Positions 21,909 through 28,016 of a DNA stretch of 28,016 nucleotides are shown here, piece after piece; positions within the stretch are counted from its first letter, which is position 1; the number at the start of each line of letters is the position of its first letter. Origin of the DNA: JBFMGD01 sp040751775 (lineage in GTDB: Bacteria; Bacillota; Dethiobacteria; DTU022); contig JBFMGD010000036.1 in NCBI GenBank assembly GCA_040751775.1, positions 1-28,016 on the forward strand, given 5' to 3'. The notes beneath the pieces are model-generated. The model saw only the letters and a list, made by a program, of their open reading frames with translations. It was not told the origin of the DNA and ran no database searches. The position numbers and the translations under genes are program-made.

Positions 21909-22839
21909 TTTGCATTAAAGCATACATTCCCCATACTCCCGCTTCCGGCTCCAGCAGCGCGGCGACCACTTCAACCCGGGTTGCTTCGACGGAGGGCGCG
22001 ATTGCGATCCGGTAAATTTGCTCCCGTATCTGTGCCAGGAATTGAGCCCGGTTAGCGGCGATGCTGCCGCCGATGACCAGGCACGAAGGGTTCAGCAGCG
22101 TCACCATGTTTGCCAGGCCGGTGCTGATGGTAAACTCAGCCCGGCTAATTAAGGTTTGGGCCAGCGGATTGCCCGCTTCAGCCTGATCAAATACCCAGGC
22201 GGTTGAAATCGCGGCAGTGCTTTCCCGCGCATCCCACAATAAAGAGGCGCTGCGGGATATGGCCGTTCCTCCGGCCCATGCTTCCAGGCAATCCATCCCG
22301 CCGCACCCGCAACGCCGGCCTTGCCCGAATGGTTTTATATGACCGATTTCGCCGGCAAAACCGCCGCTGCCGCGATAAAGCTTGCCGTCCAAATAAAGGC
22401 CGCCGCCGATGCCGGTGCTGATGGTGACATAGACTACGTCACGGTGACCGCGTGCGGCGCCGTAGTAAACTTCACCCAGAACCGCGGCATTGGCATCGTT
22501 ATCCAGGTAAACCGGGCAGGTTAAGCCCTTTTGCAGGATCGATTTGAAGTCGACCGGTTGATACCACCCTAGATTGGGCGATTGGTAAATACACCCGTGT
22601 TCGTAATCGACCAGAGCGGCGACGCATACTCCCAGGCCGGCCAGCTGTGCCGCCACCAGGCCGCTCTGTTTTAAGGCGGCGGCCGCTGAAGTTTGAATAG
22701 CGCCGGCCAGCTGTTCCGGCTTCACTCCGCCGGGGGTCGCGTATTTGTCCCTGAACAAAACCTGCCGCTTCTGATCAATCAATAAAAGCAGGGTCTTGGT
22801 GCCCCCGATATCCACAACGCAATACACTTTTTTGCTCAT
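21865..22839 (-). CDS. ROK-family sugar kinase, probably glucokinase
   Basis: The 324-residue ROK protein phosphorylates a hexose, most likely glucose, using ATP. The phosphate-binding DIGGTKT motif starts at D10, and the catalytic aspartate is D115 in DNDANAA. The ATP-binding TISTGIGGG is at about 139-147. The ROK zinc site consists of H167 (GEIGH), C177, C179 and C184 in RRCGCGGMDCLE. There is no N-terminal helix-turn-helix, so it is an enzyme and not a NagC/XylR repressor. The ATG has AAGGAG about 9 nt upstream. It follows the UbiB kinase gene after 47 bp containing a hairpin, and overlaps dedA. N-acetylglucosamine or fructose specificity cannot be excluded. Confidence 0.9.
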   Translation of the reverse strand: MSKKVYCVVDIGGTKTLLLLIDQKRQVLFRDKYATPGGVKPEQLAGAIQTSAAAALKQSGLVAAQLAGLGVCVAALVDYEHGCIYQSPNLGWYQPVDFKSILQKGLTCPVYLDNDANAAVLGEVYYGAARGHRDVVYVTISTGIGGGLYLDGKLYRGSGGFAGEIGHIKPFGQGRRCGCGGMDCLEAWAGGTAISRSASLLWDARESTAAISTAWVFDQAEAGNPLAQTLISRAEFTISTGLANMVTLLNPSCLVIGGSIAANRAQFLAQIREQIYRIAIAPSVEATRVEVVAALLEPEAGVWGMYALMQNENGGDVDGAAGVD

Positions 22840-22865
22840 ACCCCGTTACTCCTTAACCGATTCTT

Positions 22866-22884
22866 CGCCGGCCCGTTTCCGGCG
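22866..22884 (-). terminator. Intergenic hairpin between the UbiB-kinase and ROK-kinase genes
   Basis: CGCCGG (22866-22871) and CCGGCG (22879-22884) form a 6-bp GC stem around a 7-nt loop. No T-run follows on the minus strand, so it may be an attenuator, a processing or RNA-stability element, or nothing functional. It lies shortly upstream of the ROK kinase ribosome-binding site. Confidence 0.3.
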
Positions 22885-22886
22885 TG

Positions 22887-24560
22887 TTAAAACCGGCCGG
22901 ATCGGATAATGGCGAAAAGCCACCACAGGCCGGCCATGCCGGCGCCGATCAAGGCTGCTTCTCCGACGGGAAACCGCGTCAGCCAGGTGACGTTATCCAA
23001 CCGCAAATTCTGCGATAAACCGATGATCAGGCTGGCCAGGACGATGCTGAATGCAAGCCGGTTAAGCATATTTTCAAGCGTGCGCAAAGCTGATTCTGTT
23101 CTTAGCACGTCCACTTTCAGCTTGAGTTCTCCCGCCGCCGTTTCCCGTAATATTTCAACTGTTCTCTCCGGAATCTCTTCCAGCAGCCGGTAATAGCTGC
23201 GCATGGTTCTGCGGACGCGCCGGGTGACGAACCTGATTTGCCGGCTTTTTAGGGAAGGACCGTATTCTTCCAGAACACCGGCGATACTGAATTCCGGATC
23301 CAGCCGGGCGACGGTTCCTTCCAGGGTTACCAGCGCCCGCGCCAACAGTAAAAACTCATGGGGGAAGCGGAGGCGGTGTTTCACGGCAACGCTCATGATA
23401 TTTTGCACCGCTTCACCCAGGTTAATCGTTCTCAAAGGGACATTGAAATACTGCTCCTGAATTCGTCCCACATCACGGATCAGTTCGGAACGGTTGACCA
23501 GGGGCGGAGACTCGGTCAAATTCAACAACTCATCGACGATGGCGGCTGTATCGACCGATTGAAAAGCCCGGAATATCAATGAAAATTTAGCGCGCAGCTC
23601 CTCATTGATAAATCCGGCGGCGCCGAAATCCATGAAAAACAAACGGCCGTCCGGCAAGATGGCGATATTGCCCGGATGGGGATCTCCGTGGAAAAAACCG
23701 TCGCTGAAAACCTGTTTAAAAAAAGTTACGGTCAGCGATTCTGCTATCCTGCCTGGCGGCTGGACCGGTGCCGGATCCTGAAAGTAACGGTTTAAACTCA
23801 AGCCTTCCCGGTATTCCAAGGTTAAGATATTATGAGTGGTATGGGACCAGTAGACTTTCGGGATATAAACATAAGGGTTGTCTGTAAAATTTTGCCGAAA
23901 ACGTTGAGCGTTGCGCCCTTCGTGCTGATAATCCAGTTCACGCATGATAACCAGCCTTAATTCGTCGGCCAGGTTGGAGAACCGGTAAACAGCCCCCAGG
24001 TTTGTAGTGCGGTCCACCAGATTAGCCAGTTCGGTTAATATGGCCAAATCTCCCTTGATTTGCTGATCTACCCCCGGGCGTTTGATTTTCACGGCTACTT
24101 CTTCTCCCCCGGGCAAAATCGCCCGGTGAACCTGGCCGATTGAGGCCGCGGCGATCGGCTCCGGGTCAAACTCTTTAAAGCAAAGCGGCAGCGGCGCTTT
24201 CAGTTCCGCTTCGAGAATCTGCCGGGCTTTGGCCGTGGGGAAAGGCGGCACTTTTTCCTGTAACCGGGACAACTCATTGATATAGGATGGCGGCAGCAGG
24301 TCGGTCCGTGTGCTGAGCAATTGGCCGACCTTGACAAAAGCCGGACCCAGCTCTTCCAAAGCCGCGCGCAGCCGCGCTTCCAGGTGGTGCGGTATATCAC
24401 CGGATCGCCGGATCCGCCTCACAAAAAGGCGTTCCCACAAACCGTACAGTTTAAGCTGGTCCAGGATTTGGACAAAGCCGTACTTGATCAGCACTCGCAG
24501 AATGCGGCGGTAGCGCCTCAGGTGGCGCAGCTGCTTTAAAGAACCCCGGCCAAAAATCAT
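22887..24560 (-). CDS. UbiB/AarF (ABC1/ADCK) family atypical kinase
   Basis: A 557-residue protein with the marks of the UbiB kinase-like family: KVGQLLSTRTDLLP starting at K77, the alanine-rich nucleotide loop AAASIGQVHRA (137-147), the conserved lysine K158 in VAVKIKRP, the catalytic-loop equivalent HGDPHPGN (291-298), and DFG at D311. Two transmembrane helices lie at the C-terminus (about 500-517 and 532-550). UbiB proteins are ATPases that help extract or deliver isoprenoid lipids for quinone synthesis; in anaerobes the client is unclear. The ATG shares one base with the phasin-like gene's stop (TAATG), so the two are coupled. ROK kinase and DedA follow. Whether this organism makes menaquinone is not visible here. 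Confidence 0.93.
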   Translation of the reverse strand: MIFGRGSLKQLRHLRRYRRILRVLIKYGFVQILDQLKLYGLWERLFVRRIRRSGDIPHHLEARLRAALEELGPAFVKVGQLLSTRTDLLPPSYINELSRLQEKVPPFPTAKARQILEAELKAPLPLCFKEFDPEPIAAASIGQVHRAILPGGEEVAVKIKRPGVDQQIKGDLAILTELANLVDRTTNLGAVYRFSNLADELRLVIMRELDYQHEGRNAQRFRQNFTDNPYVYIPKVYWSHTTHNILTLEYREGLSLNRYFQDPAPVQPPGRIAESLTVTFFKQVFSDGFFHGDPHPGNIAILPDGRLFFMDFGAAGFINEELRAKFSLIFRAFQSVDTAAIVDELLNLTESPPLVNRSELIRDVGRIQEQYFNVPLRTINLGEAVQNIMSVAVKHRLRFPHEFLLLARALVTLEGTVARLDPEFSIAGVLEEYGPSLKSRQIRFVTRRVRRTMRSYYRLLEEIPERTVEILRETAAGELKLKVDVLRTESALRTLENMLNRLAFSIVLASLIIGLSQNLRLDNVTWLTRFPVGEAALIGAGMAGLWWLFAIIRSGRF

Positions 24561-24850
24561 TACTGCTTCTCTGTGAGCAGGGTGATTAATTGATCCAGCT
24601 TGTTTTCCAGGCGCTTAAAATCTTCTTTGGTAATGATCTTCTCGTTGATCATGTCCTTGATTCGGCCCTGGACCTGCTCCCGGCAGCGCTCTGTTTCAGC
24701 CTTCCCTTTTTCAACCAGGCGGTTGACCAACTTTTGTGCTTCGTCCCGGTGCATTTCTCCTTTATCAACCAGGATTTCGATAAACTCCTCCGCCTTCTCT
24801 TTACTGTATGCCAAAAGCCCGATCGAAGCGGAAAATAAGTCATCCAGCAT
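24560..24850 (-). CDS. Phasin-like (PhaF/PhaI-type) coiled-coil protein
   Basis: A 96-residue, charged, almost wholly helical protein (MLDDLFSASIGLLAYSKEKA at the start, later LVDKGEMHRDEAQKLVNRL). It matches the small phasin-superfamily proteins in Firmicutes in which an amphipathic 'LGLLAxSKEKAEEFxxxLVxKGE' segment is followed by a heptad coiled coil. Longer frames reach back to 25030, but their first 60 residues are unlike a protein and run through the upstream terminator. The start at 24850 is preferred although its ribosome-binding site (GGTGA about 10 nt away) is modest. The stop overlaps the UbiB kinase start. Polyhydroxyalkanoate binding is not implied; membrane or lipid association is a guess. 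Confidence 0.75.
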   Translation of the reverse strand: MLDDLFSASIGLLAYSKEKAEEFIEILVDKGEMHRDEAQKLVNRLVEKGKAETERCREQVQGRIKDMINEKIITKEDFKRLENKLDQLITLLTEKQ

Positions 24851-24945
24851 CTTAAAGATATCACCATCCCTTTGTAGTTGTTCTCCCCTTTTCCATTTAT
24901 ATTTTACCGTATTCCGGCGAAAAACCAAAATATTTATGTGTAAAA

Positions 24946-24970
24946 GAAAAAACCCGGCCGGCGGCCGGGT
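24946..24970 (-). terminator. Strong rho-independent terminator after the homocitrate synthase gene
   Basis: On the minus strand ACCCGGCC and GGCCGGGT form an 8-bp GC-rich stem with a 3-nt loop, followed directly by TTTTTT. It lies 17 nt beyond the synthase stop, so it ends the proline/homocitrate transcript and separates it from the phasin-UbiB unit. Confidence 0.88.
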
Positions 24971-24986
24971 GGAGTCTTTCTGCGGT

Positions 24987-26171
24987 TTAGGGTTTCCTGG
25001 AATTTTGAGCGGGAGGGTTCTTCCGGTCATAGAGGTAGTCTTCGTAAATATACATTAACTCTTTGTCAAAAAGGGTGCGCTTCATATCAACGGTAACGCT
25101 GCGGACCGCTGCCAGCAGATCGTCCGCTTCTTCTTCGGAAAGGTCGATCCCGTATTCTAAGAACTTCATTTTAATCGATTTGGAACCGGAATGTTTGCCG
25201 ATGATGATCTGCCGCGCCAGGCCGACATCTTCAGGGCTGAACACTTCATAGGTGGCCGGATGTTTCAGCACTCCGTCGGCATGAATTCCCGATTCGTGGG
25301 CAAAAGTGTTTGCGCCGACGATCGGCTTGTTCAAAGCAAGCGGGCGGCCGGAAGCCCTGGCTACATATTCGCAAAGGTTCAAAAAATCACGCGTGTTCAC
25401 GCCGAGATTTACGTCAAACAAGTATTTCAGGGCCATGGCCACCTCTTCCAGGGCGGCGTTACCGGCTCGTTCGCCCAGACCGTTTACGGTCACCCCGATG
25501 AATCGCGCGCCCGCTTTAATCCCGGCCAGGGCGTTGGCCGTGGCCATTCCGAAGTCGTTATGGGTATGCATTTCAACATCCATACCGGTAGCTTCAATCA
25601 ACCGGTTGACCAGTTCATAGGTTCTAAAAGGTTCCAGAACGCCCACCGTATCACAAAAGCGCAGCCGGTCCGCACCGGCGGCTCTCGCTTCCCCGGCAAA
25701 CTTGATCAAAAAGTCCAGGTCGCTCCGAGAAGCATCCTCGGCATTAACCGAAATATATACCCCGTCCCGTTTGGCAAATTCAACCGCCCTGGTCATGTTT
25801 TCTAAAACCCATTCCCGGGAAGTGCGCAATTTATAATTAATGTGAATATCCGATGTTGAAATCGAGATCGCAACCGCGTCCACACCGCATTCCAGGGATT
25901 GCTTGACATCGTCCACGTTAGCCCGGTTCCAGGCCATAATGCTGGCTTGCAGGCCGTATGCGGCGATTTCCTGCACCACCTGTTTCTCGTCGCCACCCAT
26001 GACGGGAATACCGGCTTCAATCTGGTGTACCCCCAGATTATCCAGCATCTTGGCGATACGCAGCTTTTCCCGGTTGGAAAACACCACTCCGGCGGTTTGC
26101 TCGCCATCCCGCAAGGTGGTATCTACCAGCATGATCGCTCCGCTTCTTAGGCCATCTTGAAATCTTTTCAT
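24987..26171 (-). CDS. Homocitrate synthase (NifV-type), DRE-TIM metallolyase family
   Basis: A 394-residue member of the LeuA/NifV/homocitrate synthase family, which condenses acetyl-CoA with a 2-oxoacid. The DTTLRDGEQTAGVVF signature (about residues 17-31), GVHQIEAGIPVMGGDE, the metal-binding HTHND segment and NGLGERAGNAALEEV all follow NifV-type homocitrate synthases more closely than 2-isopropylmalate synthase, and there is no C-terminal LeuA regulatory domain. The substrate would then be 2-oxoglutarate. The ATG at 26171 has AAGGAGGT 5 nt upstream. It lies 49 bp after proB and before a strong terminator. No nitrogenase gene is in the window, so homocitrate might serve FeMo-cofactor synthesis elsewhere or another route; citramalate synthase is possible but less likely. 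Confidence 0.85.
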   Translation of the reverse strand: MKRFQDGLRSGAIMLVDTTLRDGEQTAGVVFSNREKLRIAKMLDNLGVHQIEAGIPVMGGDEKQVVQEIAAYGLQASIMAWNRANVDDVKQSLECGVDAVAISISTSDIHINYKLRTSREWVLENMTRAVEFAKRDGVYISVNAEDASRSDLDFLIKFAGEARAAGADRLRFCDTVGVLEPFRTYELVNRLIEATGMDVEMHTHNDFGMATANALAGIKAGARFIGVTVNGLGERAGNAALEEVAMALKYLFDVNLGVNTRDFLNLCEYVARASGRPLALNKPIVGANTFAHESGIHADGVLKHPATYEVFSPEDVGLARQIIIGKHSGSKSIKMKFLEYGIDLSEEEADDLLAAVRSVTVDMKRTLFDKELMYIYEDYLYDRKNPPAQNSRKP

Positions 26172-26220
26172 TAAAGACCTCCTTTCCCTTTTTAAAAAAT
26201 ACGCTAATTAAGTACCCGCT

Positions 26221-27375
26221 CTACCGCATATTGTTCAATAATTCCTGGCGTAACACCAGGTTGTCCCGGTGGATTACCTCAACGGCGGCTGTGCGCCGCT
26301 CGATCAGAATATCAATCTCCGAGCTGGGGCGCGCTTTGATTTTGGCCAGCTCCGCGGATGAAAAGTTGCATAAACCGCGGCCGATTTCCGTCCCTGCTTG
26401 ATCAAGCACCGCCACCAGGGCACCCGGGTCAAAAGTGCCGTCTACACTGATCACTCCGACCGGCAGCAGGCTTTTTCCATCCCGGCAGAGGGCTTCCCTG
26501 GCGCCTTGATCGATGGTGACCCTGCCCTGGACCACTCGCCCGAAAGCGATCCAGCGCTTCCGCCGGTTCAGGAATGTTTTTTGCGGGTAAAAATATGTGC
26601 CAACCTGCTCCCCATCGAGAATCCGGTGCAGCACCGCGGGTATGGTTCCGTTGGCGATTACCATACCGATGCCGGAACTGGTGGCCATTTCCGCCGCTTG
26701 CAGCTTGGTAACCATACCGCCGGTAGCCAGGTTGTCGTCGGAGGTATCGCCCCAACTTTTGACCGCCGCTGTAATCTCCCGTACCGTGGGCACTAACACG
26801 GCATCAGTATACTTACGCGGATTCGCCGTATATAGTCCGTCAATATCGGTTAGGATCACCAGCAAGTCGGCATCACTGAGTCCGGCAACCAGGGCGGAGA
26901 GCTGGTCGTTATCGCCGAATTTGATCTCCTGGACTGAAATGCTGTCGTTTTCATTGATAATCGGCACAACACCCCAGCGCAGTAAGGTCGAAATCGTATT
27001 ACAGGCATTGATATAGCGGCGCCGGCTGACCAGGTCGGCCCGGGTGAGCAGGATTTGCGCCACGATTAAACCGTACTCGGTAAAAAATTTCTCGTAAATC
27101 TGGATCAGAAGCCCCTGCCCCACTGCGGCGGCGGCCTGTTTTTCCGGAATTTCTTCCGGCCTTTTGAGCATCCCCATCCGGCCGATACCGGCGCCGATGG
27201 CGCCGGAAGAGACCAGGATTACGTCCAAGCCCCGGTTCCGCAAATCGGCCAGTTCCCGGACCAACCGTTCAATATAGTCCGGGTTGAGTTTACCGTTGGC
27301 ATGTGTTACCAGCCTGGTCCCGACCTTCACCACGATCCGGCGTTGGGGCCGGTCGGCGGCACTCCATCTAGCCAT
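26221..27375 (-). CDS. proB: Glutamate 5-kinase
   Basis: ProB phosphorylates L-glutamate to gamma-glutamyl phosphate, the first and feedback-controlled step of proline synthesis. The 384-residue protein has an amino-acid kinase domain (RRIVVKVGTRLVT near residues 12-24, VSSGAIGAG, INENDSISV, GDNDQLSA, and TDIDGLYTANP) followed by a C-terminal PUA domain (about 285-375), the two-domain form found in most bacteria. The ATG at 27375 follows GGGTGA by 8 nt, and the gene overlaps the proC stop by 8 bp, so the two are co-translated. It is followed by the homocitrate synthase gene instead of the more usual proA, which is not in the window. Confidence 0.95.
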   Translation of the reverse strand: MARWSAADRPQRRIVVKVGTRLVTHANGKLNPDYIERLVRELADLRNRGLDVILVSSGAIGAGIGRMGMLKRPEEIPEKQAAAAVGQGLLIQIYEKFFTEYGLIVAQILLTRADLVSRRRYINACNTISTLLRWGVVPIINENDSISVQEIKFGDNDQLSALVAGLSDADLLVILTDIDGLYTANPRKYTDAVLVPTVREITAAVKSWGDTSDDNLATGGMVTKLQAAEMATSSGIGMVIANGTIPAVLHRILDGEQVGTYFYPQKTFLNRRKRWIAFGRVVQGRVTIDQGAREALCRDGKSLLPVGVISVDGTFDPGALVAVLDQAGTEIGRGLCNFSSAELAKIKARPSSEIDILIERRTAAVEVIHRDNLVLRQELLNNMR

Positions 27376-28016
27376 GGTTCAATTCACCCGCCCGGCGGGA
27401 GGCTTTCATAACCGCTTTAATCATACAGCTCCGGAAGCCTTCTTCTTCTAAGACCTGCAGGGCGGCGCAAGTGGTTCCCGCGGGGGAGGTAACCGCGTTT
27501 CTTAACTCCGCGGGGTGCAGGGTGCTGTCCTGCAGCATGCGCGCCGCGCCGATTACGGTTTGTACGACCAGTGCAGTGGCAATATCTCTTCTCAGGCCCA
27601 CATTCACTCCGGCATCGATCAGCGTTTCCACAAAAAGAAACACGTACGCCGGGCCGGTGCCGCTTAAACCGGTTACCGCATCCATCAAGTTTTCCGGTAC
27701 CGGTATAGTCAGACCCAGCGACCCCAATAACTCAATGACCTCTTCGCGCTCCGCCTCGCTGACGGCATGGCCGGCACTGATCGCAATTGCCCCTTCACCG
27801 ACCAGGCAGGCGGTATTCGGCATCAGCCGGATCACTTTACTGCCGGGCGGCAGGCTTTCCTCGATAAATTTAATGGTCACACCCGCGGCTATGGAAGTGA
27901 TTAACTGGTGCGGTTTAACCTCTTTATGCATCAACCTCAGTAAACCTTCAATATCTTGCGGTTTCACCGCGATAAACAGATGGCGGCAATGCGGCATCAA
28001 CTCGGAGAGCGTAGCC
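27368..28016 (-). CDS. proC: Pyrroline-5-carboxylate reductase, C-terminal part (runs off the right edge)
   Basis: ProC reduces pyrroline-5-carboxylate to L-proline with NAD(P)H, the last step of the pathway. About 216 codons are visible, from ATLSELMPHC to the end; the N-terminal glycine-rich dinucleotide site lies beyond the window, so the ATG/TTG near 28000 is internal and should not be used as the start. Family landmarks are FIAVKPQ, SIAAGVTIKFIE, RLMPNTACLVGEGAIAI, GLSGTGPAYVFLFVE with the dimer-interface helices, and the late HPAELRNAVTSPAGTT. The C-terminus overlaps proB by 8 bp, forming a two-gene proline cluster continuing into homocitrate synthase. Confidence 0.95.
   Translation of the reverse strand, partial: ATLSELMPHCRHLFIAVKPQDIEGLLRLMHKEVKPHQLITSIAAGVTIKFIEESLPPGSKVIRLMPNTACLVGEGAIAISAGHAVSEAEREEVIELLGSLGLTIPVPENLMDAVTGLSGTGPAYVFLFVETLIDAGVNVGLRRDIATALVVQTVIGAARMLQDSTLHPAELRNAVTSPAGTTCAALQVLEEEGFRSCMIKAVMKASRRAGELNHG

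Noticed and set aside
24851..25030. Sixty-residue N-terminal extension of the phasin-like protein
   Set aside because: It would have to cross the strong terminator at 24946-24970, overlaps the synthase gene, and is not protein-like. The start at 24850 fits the family.
25191..25805. 204-codon plus-strand frame opposite homocitrate synthase
   Set aside because: Long antisense frames are common in GC-rich genes. It has no family resemblance, and the minus-strand gene is unambiguous.
1..28016. CRISPR arrays, tRNA or rRNA genes, and insertion sequences
   Set aside because: No regularly spaced direct repeats, cloverleaf-like segments, rRNA motifs or transposase frames were found by eye in any intergenic stretch.

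Overview
The window is a moderately GC-rich, densely packed chromosomal segment of a bacterium, most likely an anaerobic spore-forming Firmicute of the Clostridia (Desulfotomaculum/Pelotomaculum/Moorella-like). The evidence is a SpoVB-type flippase, an AgrB/AgrD peptide-signalling pair, a MecA_N-type penicillin-binding protein, strong AGGAGG ribosome-binding sites, frequent TTG starts, 2[4Fe-4S] ferredoxin-type proteins and a NifV-type homocitrate synthase. Genus-level placement is inference. I saw no rRNA, tRNA, CRISPR array or intact transposase.

Layout. 1-6.6 kb (minus strand): a housekeeping run read miaB, penicillin-binding protein, mutS, mutL, with mutL cut by the left edge and a probable extended -10 promoter just upstream of miaB. 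6.7-7.3 kb: a lone CARDB-like exported protein between a good terminator and a REP-like palindrome. 7.3-10.7 kb (minus strand): an agr-like quorum-sensing operon made of a small five-helix membrane protein, AgrB, a 43-residue AgrD that has serine where cysteine is usual, and a hybrid PAS histidine kinase in place of a classical AgrC/AgrA pair. 10.9-13.5 kb (plus strand): GDP-L-fucose synthase and GDP-mannose 4,6-dehydratase, followed by two gene remnants, one like a GT11 fucosyltransferase N-terminus and one like an alginate-lyase domain. 13.4-17.1 kb (minus strand): a heterodimeric ABC exporter with one degenerate ATP site. 17.3-18.1 kb (plus): a membrane-anchored coiled-coil glucosaminidase. 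18.2-19.7 kb (minus): a small ferredoxin and a DUF362/ferredoxin protein with a near-consensus promoter. 19.9-21.2 kb (plus): SpoVB/MATE-like flippase. 21.2-28.0 kb (minus): read from the right edge, proC, proB, homocitrate synthase, terminator, phasin-like protein, UbiB/AarF kinase, ROK glucokinase and DedA.

Genes that work together: MutS and MutL form the mismatch-repair pair and overlap by ATGA. AgrB would process and cyclise AgrD, with the hybrid kinase as candidate receptor. Gmd and Fcl together make GDP-L-fucose, and the decayed fucosyltransferase next door suggests the user of that sugar has been lost here. ProB and ProC are steps one and three of proline synthesis; proA is not in the window. 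The phasin-like protein and UbiB kinase are translationally coupled.
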